NCBI GenBank assembly: GCA_003439945.1
Contig: QVRM01002082.1
Span: 166,646-230,645, forward strand
Direction: 5' to 3'
DNA length: 64,000 nucleotides
Origin: Dermanyssus gallinae
Lineage: Eukaryota; Arthropoda; Arachnida; Mesostigmata; Dermanyssidae
Under the pieces are notes generated by a model. It worked only from the letters and a program-made list of their open reading frames with translations. It was not told the DNA's origin and did no database searches. Every line of letters begins with the position of its first letter. Position 1 is the stretch's first letter. Below, one piece after another: positions 19,395 through 29,280 of the stretch. Both the position numbers and the translations under genes were made by a program.

Positions 19395-19499
19395 CGCTTT
19401 TCTGCTGTTGAAGTAGTGAGGCCTGCGTTTATCTAGCAGCTGCGGTGGCGCCTTTACCCTCCCTTGGCGCAAAGGGTCGAGCACCCCACGGTGGGCGAG
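19395..19499 (+). repeat. Short repeat L, copy 2
   Basis: Same 105-bp sequence as 15984-16088, here between the LINE-H fragment and R3. Confidence 0.75.
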
Positions 19500-19950
19500 A
19501 AAAGTGTTCTAATACGTGGACGACCTCGTGCATTGTGTGCCTCTACAGCTCTTAACAGAAATATTTTGTTTGTGGCAGACGTAACGTGCAATATGCGGCC
19601 GTATTTTCCAAGTGTGCGACAGAGAGTGTTGCGCCCCCTATATTTTCGTTTGGCGTGTCCACGACTTTGTATTATTGTCTGTTGTTGATGGGGCAATGCC
19701 GTAGAGTTGGCATGTCGCGCTTCGAACATGACTCCACGTTTTGTCGCCGTTTCTGTTGGTGTTTGCTGATAATCTGTTGGTTCGACCGTTGATCAGCTGT
19801 TTTTAGTGTGGAGCTATCATCGCCGAGGATCTTCCCTGTGAGGTCGTCCATGAGTTTCTGAGGTGCCTGACATTCTGTTGGGTCAACTGCACGATGTTGT
19901 GCTGGTTGAAATGGTGTTTGTGGCAGCATGCAACGAGGTCATAGTTTGTT
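19500..19950 (-). repeat. Repeat R3, copy 2
   Basis: Close to 34378-34830. The minus frame around KLMDDLTGKILGDDSSTLK is shared with the other copies. It runs directly into the FL-A' fragment. Confidence 0.65.
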
Positions 19951-19982
19951 GCAACCGTGAATTGATGTGAGGACGTATTCCG

Positions 19983-20436
19983 CGCATACTTCAGGAATCA
20001 GTTGAAAAAAGCGCCAACGATCGTCGGCTTGGCGACTACGTCTGGATTACTGTCAGACCTCCCCGGTCGTCGAGAAACGTACAGCCCAGCGCTTAGGTGC
20101 TGCATTGTCATGGCAAACGTCATCGTAGACATATTTGCTGCAAAATCAGATAACTACAAAGAGCAGCTAAAGTGCTTTTCCGACAAACTAAACGCAGATC
20201 GCCCATCCCACACTTAGTTAGCTCAACGCTATGGACTCCTCTTCAGCGGTGATGCTACGAGATCGTGCGACAAGACAGAAGACCGCACTCAAAAAGAGCT
20301 ATCCGCAATCAAGGACATCATGCCCGAGCTTTCTGTTTATGGCGCTTTAGGAGATTGCGTCATATGTCGCCCGAACATCGACGAAAGTTGTATTGGTAGG
20401 AACAGTCCTAGAAAGTCGCCCCTACATAAATGATGC
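19983..20436 (+). pseudogene. FL-A'1: 3' fragment of an FL-A-like gene
   Basis: Begins at AYFRNQLKKAPTIVGLATTSG, about residue 155 of FL-A, and runs to the end through GRRETYSPAL, then an in-frame TAG at about 20215 (after RPSHT), then RYGLLFSGDATRSC and the expected VYGALGD block. It is diverged from FL-A1 to FL-A3 more than they are from each other, so it is a third subtype. The same truncation and stop are in the copy at 34862-35365. No promoter. Confidence 0.8.
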
Positions 20437-21785
20437 GATGGACAGTTCAGTGGCCATCGCATCGAATTTATGTAGAGGCGTAATAAATAAAAAAAAACCT
20501 AAACTGGTTATTACCAGTTTAGAAAAAGTGCTCTTCAGAATAAATGAAAAGCATCTGACGGTTTCCCAAGGTGTCAGCAGGACAAATTTGTACTACTTAT
20601 TTAATTATACGCACATGCATCGTAAGAAATGGCTCTACCGCCCGCACTGTGTAACGCTAGGCGTCGCTAATTCTAGTCTGACGTCTATCGTAAATCTTTC
20701 AGGCCAACCACAACAGGAAACGCGGAAACCGAATATGTATGTTTAAAACTTCACTGGTAGCTTAACTGAGATCAACTCTTTTTCCATGTTTTTCTGAGAT
20801 GTACTGAGATTGTTACACATTTGTACGGTCATTAAAATCATGTCACGCATCATTTGAGGTACAAAATTAAGCAATAGTTGAAGTTGCTGACATTATTTAC
20901 TTCTTGCAGGACTGACCGTACGTGCCTCAGCGTCGCTACATTACAATATATTGTGCGCAGGAAACTTTAAATGAACAAAACAAGGACACCTCACGGGGAT
21001 TTCCAAGCTCCAGCACAAACGGACTGAGCCCCACACAAGCTCCACACGAAACAGGTCGTTGTTCCCGACGGTTTTACTTAAAGTCAAAGTATACTGAGGT
21101 TTTTTATATACTTTTATTGACACCTTACAGTTTTCCTTATTTATTAATGGTGTATACACCAAATATTTAGTAGTTACAATCACGACAAAACAGTGTAGGC
21201 TGATATTGCATCATCAACTCTGAATGTTAGGGAGACTTTAACAGTTTTGATACATACAAGTATGTGGTAGCGTCCAATATAGCTCCACAGCAAAAAAGAT
21301 AATGCAGATCGTTTGTCGAAACAGCCACAGTTGGTCTTTACATTTGCGCTGTTAGTTGTCACTGTAACAGCAATTTTTTTTTTATCTAAAAGCATAGCTT
21401 GCAGTTTGCATGCTCAATAACCTAGGTCCAGAGCTGTGAATTTGTGTCTGCTTGGCTGAGCCTCGACGAAGATGTCATATACATTGTAGAGCCAATGACC
21501 GGAAAACCTACTTAATCCTATTAGAAGTAAAACTGATAAAGCATTTTGAAGTAAACGTGAAGCAAAGCTAATCTTTGTAGCAAATAACATACAAACCTTT
21601 GATAGGTCATGCTGCTCCAGCTTAACCGCGGAGTGAGGAATCACATCTGTGTTTCACATATGGGACCGACCTGCGACCAGGTCAACCAGGACCGCCTGCC
21701 AATCAGAAGCAATTGATATCCCTCTCCCCTTCTAACTGGGCCGACCTTCTCATTTTCAATATTGACATTGCATTTTGGTGGTTGC
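20437..21785. other. Between FL-A'1 and FL-A2
   Basis: 20437-20780 holds an AT-rich tail also seen after FL-A'2. 20781-21785 is the conserved FL-A upstream block. No gene seen. Confidence 0.6.
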
Positions 21786-21792
21786 TATATAA
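21786..21792 (+). promoter_or_regulatory. TATA box of FL-A2
   Basis: TATATAA, 75 bp before the ATG at 21861; flank nearly identical to FL-A1. Confidence 0.7.
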
Positions 21793-21860
21793 TGAGAAAC
21801 ACAGCGTTTGCCCAGCCACTATTCCGCCTGATCAGCAAGCTAACCGAATCTAACATAACC

Positions 21861-22799
21861 ATGTGTGAGATACATCGGATGATGCGTGACCAAGTCGAGG
21901 CGGTCAAAGAACGGCTTTCAGAGAAGATTGGTTATACGAAGTGTTCCTTCGTAGCCGGTCAGACGTTGTTCTATTTTTCAACCGTCACTATCAATTCTCC
22001 ACGACACGCTCAACCAGTGGAATGTTTTGAGAAGATTGCACGACGCATTAGCCTCAGTAACCTGAACATTCCAGCTCTAAGTATCGAAGGCCAGATGATT
22101 TTCGGATACAAACTGCCGAATAAGGTTGCCGCCGCCAATGGCTGTTCGACTGTAGAGATTTCACAGAAGAAGGGATTTCAACTCATGCCTTTCTTCATGG
22201 ATCGTCCTGGTAAACATTGGGCTTTCAATCGAAAAGCTCCATCAAAGAAAGTGAAAGGAGTACTCCTGTTTGCCGACCCGACGTTAGTGAGTCGTTGCGA
22301 GGACGTTTTCGGTGCATACTTCAGAAATCAGTTGAAAAAAGCACCGACGGTCGTTGGCTTGGCGACCACGTCTGGAATGCGGTCACACTTTCCCGGCCGC
22401 CGAGAAAAGTTCAGTCCAGCATTTGGTTTCTATATTGTCGGGGAAAACGTCACCGTAGACGTATTTGCTGCGAAATCAGGTAACTACAAAGAGCAGCTAA
22501 AATGCTTTGCCGACAAACTGAACGTAGATCGCACATCCCGCACGCAACGCTATGGATTCCTCTTCAGCGGTGATGCCACGAGGTCGTGCGACGAGGCAGA
22601 GAACGGCACTGAACAAGCAGTATCGGCCATCAAGGACATCATGCCCGAGCTTCCTGTCTACGGCGCCCTGGGAGATTACGTAATATGTCGCCCGTACGTC
22701 GAAAGAAAGTCCGGTAGTTCTAGAAGATCGCCTCTACATAAACTATGTAGTGGCCAACGCAGTGTGCTTATTGTTATTACTACATCTAGTTTAGGATAA
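21861..22799 (+). CDS. FL-A2: FIST-domain protein, FBXO22-like, no F-box
   Basis: 312 aa, single exon, intact. The start is chosen as for FL-A1; the longer frame from 21762 would need an ATG upstream of the TATA box. It differs from FL-A1 by about nine residues by eye (for example FGYKLPNK for FGGKLRNK, KSGNYK for NSGNYK, VDRTSRTQRYG for ADRTSHTERYG) and about four silent changes. Key blocks are kept: GFQLMPFFMD, KGVLLFADPT, FGFYIVGENV, RYGFLFSGDA, VYGALGDYVIC. The poly(A) signal corresponding to AATAAA of FL-A1 reads AGTAAA here (22815-22820), which may weaken 3' processing. Function is inferred only from family likeness. Confidence 0.75.
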   Translation: MCEIHRMMRDQVEAVKERLSEKIGYTKCSFVAGQTLFYFSTVTINSPRHAQPVECFEKIARRISLSNLNIPALSIEGQMIFGYKLPNKVAAANGCSTVEISQKKGFQLMPFFMDRPGKHWAFNRKAPSKKVKGVLLFADPTLVSRCEDVFGAYFRNQLKKAPTVVGLATTSGMRSHFPGRREKFSPAFGFYIVGENVTVDVFAAKSGNYKEQLKCFADKLNVDRTSRTQRYGFLFSGDATRSCDEAENGTEQAVSAIKDIMPELPVYGALGDYVICRPYVERKSGSSRRSPLHKLCSGQRSVLIVITTSSLG

Positions 22800-23230
22800 T
22801 GTTTTTTTAGACCAAGTAAAATACACGAGGCGGTTCGCCAAAGGTGCAGCATTGTAAAAAGATATTGATTAATAAATTGTGCAGACATTTTTCTTCACAA
22901 GAAATGGTCTAATTGCTTTCGTTGTGTGGCGTCAGACGTCGTTAGCTCAGAAACAAAACGTATATTTTAAAATCGTTAACCGTACATGGCTGACTCATTT
23001 CTGATTACTTACTTTTCCTGTACTTTTTTTGAAATGTGTTCTACTGAGAACGCAACACACGCATAGCTGATTTTGCCAAACGCATGATACTGGCACGAGC
23101 TTCTAGATAATCTTCTTCACTAGATAGTACCACGGCGGCAAACAATTATATTTTGTCTCCAACGTTGATTATCCGCTCGGATTTTCTCCGTTGGCGTTCG
23201 AGACTATGGGAGCTGCAGGCCCCTAACGCT
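22800..23230. other. FL-A2 3' flank
   Basis: Similar to the flanks of FL-A1 and FL-A3. Near 23158 it contains the empty site of the insertion found at 37994-38655 in unit 3. No gene. Confidence 0.55.
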
Positions 23231-26200
23231 CAAGCTGATTCAGCGCGTAGGTAGAAGTCTTAGTCTTTTGGCAGGAGACTCGAGAGCATCCGAATTCTTG
23301 CGCCAGAGGCTGTCGCTTGACATTCAACGAGGAAAGGCAGCGTCTGTTCGGGGCACATTGTTGAACTAACGCCGTACCACTCCTTTGTCCATAAGGCGGT
23401 GCTTGGTACACACGTGTGTTCCTTCAAGAGTGGAGGGTCTTCCCACGCTTGGCGGCGCTCTTCCGCCTTCAGATCCCGTCGGGTACGCGATGACCACCCT
23501 GAGGGCTCCGACCCATTGAGACCGGCGTAGGTGACTTCGGTTACAGAAGCCGGATTTGAGCATTCAAGTAAATTATATGTTGATGACCCCAACGTTGACA
23601 AGCACATGATTCGTCCGCTTTATGGTGGCCAGGTCGGAAACACATTTTATGATAAAACCCGTGCACAGCGAATCGGAGAGTAAGATGACGATTTTCCATT
23701 TACGGATCTTTCCACGTGTCCGAGGTGAGGGCAGGCGTCATAAAGAAGGCTGGGTCGACAACGGCCAGTTTCGCCTCCCAATTCAAAATGTGCTGATTAA
23801 ACGCCTCAGTGCAAAGCAAGTTAAAGCTTCGCTGCAAAGTCTCTGTGAAGAGAGTCTATCAAATTAAAGTCTATCCAGATCAGCAAGGTTTGCTGGGCTA
23901 AGGTACGACCATATCACTTGTATACCATACCCAGCTGTGAGGCTATGTGGCGGCGTGGTCTAGGGGATTAGTGCGCTAGTCATGGTTGTCATCTACCGGT
24001 TCCCGGTTCGATCCCTGTTGTTGATCGAATTTTCTTTGAGCAATCCTCATTGAGATTAGATGAATAACCAAACCGCTGAGGGTCAGAGTCCATGCTGCCA
24101 CAAGGACTGTTAGGGAAACCCTAGATATCTTAACATGTCCGGCTCTCGGTGCTTTGAAGGTATACCTCAGGTTGAGTTCCAAGCCCGTAGGGGACGGAGG
24201 ATAGTCTAGAATTAACAACAACCTCCTTAAAAAATGTTTTAATTCTAGCTGTGAGGCTATCATGGCTAGCCAACCTTCCGCCTCCCCCGAATTAAATAGC
24301 TTTCGTTTAAGTAATCCACATTTGTTACCAGCGTTAGCATTCACATACTTTTGCAGAGTTGCAAGTGCCTGCTGATTGTGAAAATGGCTTCTGAAAAAAA
24401 ACCCAATCGTCAGCATAGAGCAACACCTTGACAAACTTGTGTCGTTTAGTAATTATTGATGGCAAGTCCGAAACCAGTACAGAGAATAACAGTGGACTGA
24501 AATTGTCCCCCTGAGCCACGCCTGCGGTTCGGACCAAGGATTCGTGCTCAAGCACTCCGTCATCGAGGATAACTGCGCCCCGTTGAAGGATTGAGGCGAT
24601 TGGTTAAAAAAATGTAGACCGTACTCCGAGGTACGCCAGCTTGTCCACAATCAGTTTCCGCGACGCTGTGTCAAATGCAGATTTAAAGTACACAAAAACG
24701 GCGTAGAGGGATAACCGTTTTTGAAAGAGATTCGACCGAATCTTGTAGAGAAGCATAGAGCAAGCGGTCATCGTCAACTTTCCTCTTCTAAATCCACGTT
24801 GCTTTTCCGGCAAGCCTTTCACGTCGCTGAGAAACGCCTCCAGTCGCTTGGTTAATAGACTATCTAAAAGCTTGTATACCACACTCTTCTTTGCAATACC
24901 ACGCCAAGATGTCTGAGAAGGTGGGGTTGCCCTTCCTTTGCTGAATGACACTCAAAACAATTTCCTTCCATGACGAAGGCAAGAATGCATGTGCTTTTAT
25001 CTTGTTGAATAGAGCGTTGGTGCAGGTGACCATTTTGCACTTGATCCGGACCTAGTGCTCTACGAGGCTTCGCCTTCAGTACGGCTTCGATAACATCATC
25101 TTTAGTTGTTTCAGCCATGATGTCCCTCTGGCTTGCATAACCAATTTATCAAAAACAGATATAAGTTTAGGAACATTCTCTGGAATGGTATTATTTGTTG
25201 GGAACATTTGCCTGAAGTACGCTTTTGACTCCTCTGATAGGATAGCGCAAGCGACGGTCCGGCATTCGCTTTGAATTCATTTATGCGGTTTTGCTCAAAG
25301 CTTCCAGAATAAGACGGTTTTCTTTCATCAAAGCATAGCCCATTCTGGCTAATCTGATTTTATGTTTGTACGCCCTGTTGAGCTATTGATATCATGGCAG
25401 CACAACGTCTTGTAATCGTGAGAGAGAATATAAGCTTGGACGACATAATGCTTAATTTACGCAGCTCTGCCTTAAAAGAGAAAACTCTCTTGGAGGTGGC
25501 AAACTTTCTCGGGAATACAAAACAAGACGATCAAAGTCTAGCGACATCGACCACTTTGATTTCCGTAAAACCAGAGATTCCAGCGGCAGCCCCACACTGA
25601 GTCCAGTTGGAAGATGTGAATTGGCTTCGAAAGCTGTCAGTTGCGACAGCACGCCATGGTAAGTCACACATGTCTGTTCAATGCTTGTTGCAAATATATG
25701 GCTTGTTGATCTACCCTGTGATCACACAAATGTGTTCGCGTTCGGAGAGGTGAAAGCCACAGACCTCGGTTAAGGTGCCGATCAGCGATCTGCACCTATT
25801 ATTGCTGAGTTTATCTATTGGGCAGTTTAGGTCACGATTTAGTAAGGTTGGCTTTCGTAAATCAACTATATCGAGCGAAAGACACAGCTTATCGAATAGA
25901 TTCAATAATCTCTCTACAGGATTTGAGTACATAACAACATATTTTATTTCTCGGTAGTTGAAATGACACAGCTGTTATCGTTAAACTAAATGTTTACTTC
26001 CCCAATTCTGCCATTGTACAAAACCGCTTCGCCCATACTATTCGCCCATATTAGTCTTTCTGGTTCTGCTGCGCGTTGTACCAGACACTTAGCTGTGTAA
26101 AAACTATTCACGTTTACGCTTTTAGTAGACCATGTCTTAGTTAAAATAACAATACCAAACGTGGATAATTCCGCGTGTGGGAGGAGATTCAGTTCTTATT

Positions 26201-26250
26201 TAGCGCTCTTGATATTCCACTGTATTCTATTTAATTCCATAGTGGCTGTT
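23231..26250 (-). pseudogene. LINE-Z2: non-LTR retrotransposon, most complete Z copy
   Basis: Minus strand, 5' to 3'. Endonuclease: LNLLPHAEL with stops at about 26200, then NRDLNCPIDKLSNN at about 25850 and THGVLSQLTAFE-like text. RT: RALGPDQVQNGH at about 25060, SWRGIAKKSVVYKLLDSL, RGFRRGKLTMTACSMLLY, FKSAFDTASRK, AGVAQGDNFSPLLFSVL, catalytic YADD at about 24405. Then a SINE1 insertion, then the C-terminal part to about 23540 and a 3' UTR. Several frameshifts and stops break it. It lies between FL-A2 and FL-B2, antisense to both. Confidence 0.8.
23947..24246 (+). mobile_element. SINE1: tRNA-headed SINE with 14-bp target duplication
   Basis: Starts with a tRNA-like head: A box TGGTCTAGGGG and B box GGTTCGATCC, at tRNA spacing. 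A body of about 220 bp of unknown origin follows, with an A/T-rich end. AGCTGTGAGGCTAT flanks it at 23933-23946 and 24247-24260. The sister LINE-Z3 has the empty site near 39510. Only one copy seen in the window. It should be transcribed by RNA polymerase III. Confidence 0.85.
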
Positions 26251-26920
26251 TAATGAGCGATCCAAGTGCCTGATTTGGGACGTGGCCGCAGGTTGTTTGC
26301 AATGCAGTTTGAACCCAACCTGAGGATTCTTACGATAAGCCGATGGGCTGATAGTGGTGCTAAATGTGCTATCCGTCGTCTGCGACACTGATGAAAACAT
26401 TTAACCGCGTTTTAATTGTTCCAGTAAACGTATAGATCCGTGCCATAATAGGAAAAAGCATTCATGTGAGCATAAAGCGAGCATTCCAAGTTTGACTACA
26501 TGTTGACTACTATTGGTTATCTTCAATTAGATATTTTCCAATTGGCCGACTCAATTCGCAGTGAGCAGCGCTACTCGCTGATGAGGCGCAAGTTGGTGGA
26601 AATATTGCTGAAGCCAGCTTCCCCCAAAGGTCATGTAACTATGACTCTTGAAGTGCTAATCATCTAGTGCTCTGTACAATAGGCAGGTTTTTCTGTCGCC
26701 TTCGGTTGTTGGACGATTGATTGACTGGCGGAACGCCCAATCTTGATAGCTGGGGATTGAGGCGCTCCTCACTCGGTTTTGCTATCAGTCTACAAAGGGA
26801 TAACGAGGACCATTCGACGATAAGATTAATCAACATCGTCATCAATTCCCTTTCCCCTTCGAATCGAATATTCCCTCTCCCCTATCTCTTATACTCACAA
26901 CCTTGCTTCGTGCTGCCCGC
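26251..26920. other. FL-B2 upstream flank
   Basis: No gene. 26440-26920 is shared with the flanks of all FL-B copies, including the window's right end. Short minus frames here are non-coding in appearance. Confidence 0.6.
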
Positions 26921-26927
26921 TATATAA
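26921..26927 (+). promoter_or_regulatory. TATA box of FL-B2
   Basis: TATATAA followed by AAC, 75 bp before the ATG at 26996. GCCACT with A at 26952 lies 31 bp downstream, the likely transcription start. Confidence 0.75.
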
Positions 26928-26995
26928 AACGGGACCTCAGCTTTGATCGCCACTTTTGTACTTCAAGTGCGACCTGACCGAACTCAACTTCAAAA

Positions 26996-27958
26996 ATGTC
27001 GGATACATATCAGCTGCTGCGAAGCGATGTCAAAGCTGACAGGGAACAATCTTCAGATAGGAGTTATGAAACCATCTATCAGCCACGCTGCTTCTTTATT
27101 GCCGGTGAGCCGTTACTGTACTTTTCGACTATCGATGTAAACTGCTCGGCCGGCGTTCCTCCAGAGGAGCGCTTTGAAACCACCATCAAGCAGATTCGCC
27201 ACGAAAATTTGGACGTAGCGGCCGTACATATTAAAAGCCATATGATCTTCGGAGATGATCTACCAGACATGTTGGCGACAGTCAAAAACTATTCAACGAT
27301 GGTGATTCCTAAGAAGAAAGGACTTCAACTTGTTCCCTTTTTCATGGATCGCCATGATAAGGAGTGGACCTTCAACCTCAAAACTCCTCCGAAAAGCGTC
27401 AAAGGTGTGCTCCTGTTCGCCGATCCCACTCAGATGCGTGCATGTGAGCCCGCCTTCGGGAAATACCTCAAGAAACATCTAAAGAAAGCTTCACCGATCA
27501 CCGGCCTGGCGACAACAACCGAACTGCGTTCATATTTCCCGGGCCGCCGGGAGACGTTTAGCCCCGCGCTTGGCTTCTACATTGTGGGAGCAGACGTGAC
27601 CGTGGACGTGATATCGGCTAAACTAACGGGAGACTATGAGCAGCGGTTAAAGCGGTTTTCGGCAAAGCTAGACGCAGATGCTGCATCGCAGGCTCGGTGG
27701 TTTCGGCGATATGGACTATTGTTCAGCGGCCATGCGGCGACGACATGCACGGAGGCCAAGTACCGAGCGAAACTGGAATTCGCCACGATTAAGAAGTTTC
27801 TCCCCGAGCTTCCAATCCACGGTGCCTTGGGAGATTACGCCATCTGCCCATCGAGCGTTGGAGAGCAACGCAGGCGAAATCGGAGTTCACCTCTTCTAAA
27901 GCTGTGTGAGGATAATCATAGTATTCTCATTGTAATTACGGCTTACAACGGTGTCTAG
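26996..27958 (+). CDS. FL-B2: FIST-domain protein, FBXO22-like, no F-box
   Basis: 320 aa, single exon, intact. ATG context CAAAAATG. Likely FIST N part: CFFIAGEPLLYFST (32-45), a charged helix RFETTIKQI, SHMIFGDDLP (about 81-90), KKKGLQLVPFFMD (about 106-118), KGVLLFADPT (about 136-145), ITGLATTTE. C part: RRETFSPALGFYIVGAD, RYGLLFSGHAA, FLPELPIHGALGDYAICPS, then a basic tail and HSILIVITAYNG. The order and spacing match the FIST part of FBXO22, whose conserved turn GFFGNGE corresponds to GALGDYA. No F-box, signal peptide or membrane segment. Differs from FL-B3 at five residues: D10, E17, L110, L193 and A262. AATAAA at 27991-27996. Confidence 0.8.
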   Translation: MSDTYQLLRSDVKADREQSSDRSYETIYQPRCFFIAGEPLLYFSTIDVNCSAGVPPEERFETTIKQIRHENLDVAAVHIKSHMIFGDDLPDMLATVKNYSTMVIPKKKGLQLVPFFMDRHDKEWTFNLKTPPKSVKGVLLFADPTQMRACEPAFGKYLKKHLKKASPITGLATTTELRSYFPGRRETFSPALGFYIVGADVTVDVISAKLTGDYEQRLKRFSAKLDADAASQARWFRRYGLLFSGHAATTCTEAKYRAKLEFATIKKFLPELPIHGALGDYAICPSSVGEQRRRNRSSPLLKLCEDNHSILIVITAYNGV

Positions 27959-28515
27959 TTATGCTAATAATAGTCTTAGCAAATAAGATAAATAAAACAT
28001 GTTCTCCAAATGAGCAAAACTATAAACCTCTATCGAGTATTCAATTGTCTAGGTATGAATTGATCAACTAACCCTCGAGTTGTTTTGCTGAAGTATATTT
28101 TGATTCGCGCCATAATTTGCAACTATGGTTGTTACGCTTAAGTAACTGGGAAATATAGTCTCAGTCAAACGGCTACTACAATACGAGGTACGATGAATGA
28201 CAATTCGAGCAATTAGTGTAGTAAACAGTTAGATCTTCGCTGTTTTGACCCGCCTCAAAAACGCTGACGTCGAGGACATGATGCCGCTCTTTATGCTTGC
28301 ATGCGAATTTTATTGATTATTATTTCTGCACGTTTGCAATATTTGTTGTTGTTGTGATAGTTGTTGTTGCCGCTTGGGTTGGCTGTGAACAGCTGGAGTT
28401 GTGACAGTGGCCGGTGGCCAATTGATTGTCGACTTCTTTTAATTCGTCAGTTTTATTTTTAAGAGAATGCAGATCGTTCGTCAGAACAGCCACAGTAGGT
28501 TTTTACATATGCGCT
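27959..28515. other. FL-B2 3' flank, cut by LINE-D1
   Basis: Shared FL-B downstream flank with the GTT-rich microsatellite near 28345. It ends at about 28515, where a LINE-D begins; the LINE-X found after FL-B1 and FL-B3 is missing here. Confidence 0.65.
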
Positions 28516-28846
28516 GTTAATAGTCAGGAATTTCTGAGATCTCCTCGAAAAAGCCCTTGCCATCGAAGAAGAATTCAACAAACGGACGACATCTTTGCTG
28601 AGAGGGCCACAAAAACCCAAGAAGACTGTACCTACAAAAATTAAGCAACTATTTTTCAATTTTTAAAAGCCATCTCTCCAAAGGCTGCGGCCAGTCTGAG
28701 TAGATTCTTTGTAGCAATCTCTCCGCTTTTGTCAGCATTTTTAACCTAGTGGTACAAACTCTCATCTGCCTGAATTGACTATATCTTACTATTTTTATGC
28801 TCGATTTTATACTCTCTGGTCCACAAAGCTGTTCTAATATTTTTAG

Positions 28847-29238
28847 TTGCGAGGACTGGCACGACCTTCCCCCCTGACTGGTTCGTTTACAGCAATACAC
28901 CTCAATGCTGGCACAGAGGGATTACAAAAATCAGGGCAACACGAGCACCTGAGCAGCGTACTCTGTGATGAGTGGTCATCCGTAGACGTAGCAGTTATAA
29001 GCGAGACTTGGCTTAAAGATATCGATGCCCCTCTGTTTGCCATTAACAGATTCAGCTTAGTAACATCCAATCGTAAAACACCTAAGGTTGGAGGCGGAGT
29101 CGGAATCTGTGTACGTACCTCCTGTGTGATTGTATCCACGTTAGCGCTTAGTAGTCTTGATGGGTGTGTTCAAGCTCTTCGTATACATCTTCGGAAAGGG
29201 TCCGAGTTCGAGGGTTATATCATTGGGTTTTACTCGAG
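28847..29238 (+). pseudogene. LINE-D1 endonuclease, N-terminal part
   Basis: The frame has FTAIHLNAGTEGLQKS, VAVISETWLKDIDAPLFAI (the ETW catalytic block of APE-type LINE endonucleases) and KVGGGVGICVRTS (GGG-V block). The ORF is cut by LINE-G at 29238; its continuation is at 31731. An unbroken equivalent region is at 49672-50451. Confidence 0.8.
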
Positions 29239-29280
29239 AATATATACAGGTTTATTTCACCAGAAATTGGTAGATGCTAC

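Noticed and set aside
23947..24020. Candidate tRNA gene
   Set aside because: A and B boxes are present, but the acceptor and anticodon arms do not pair well and the sequence continues into a 300-bp unit with target duplications, so it is a SINE head.
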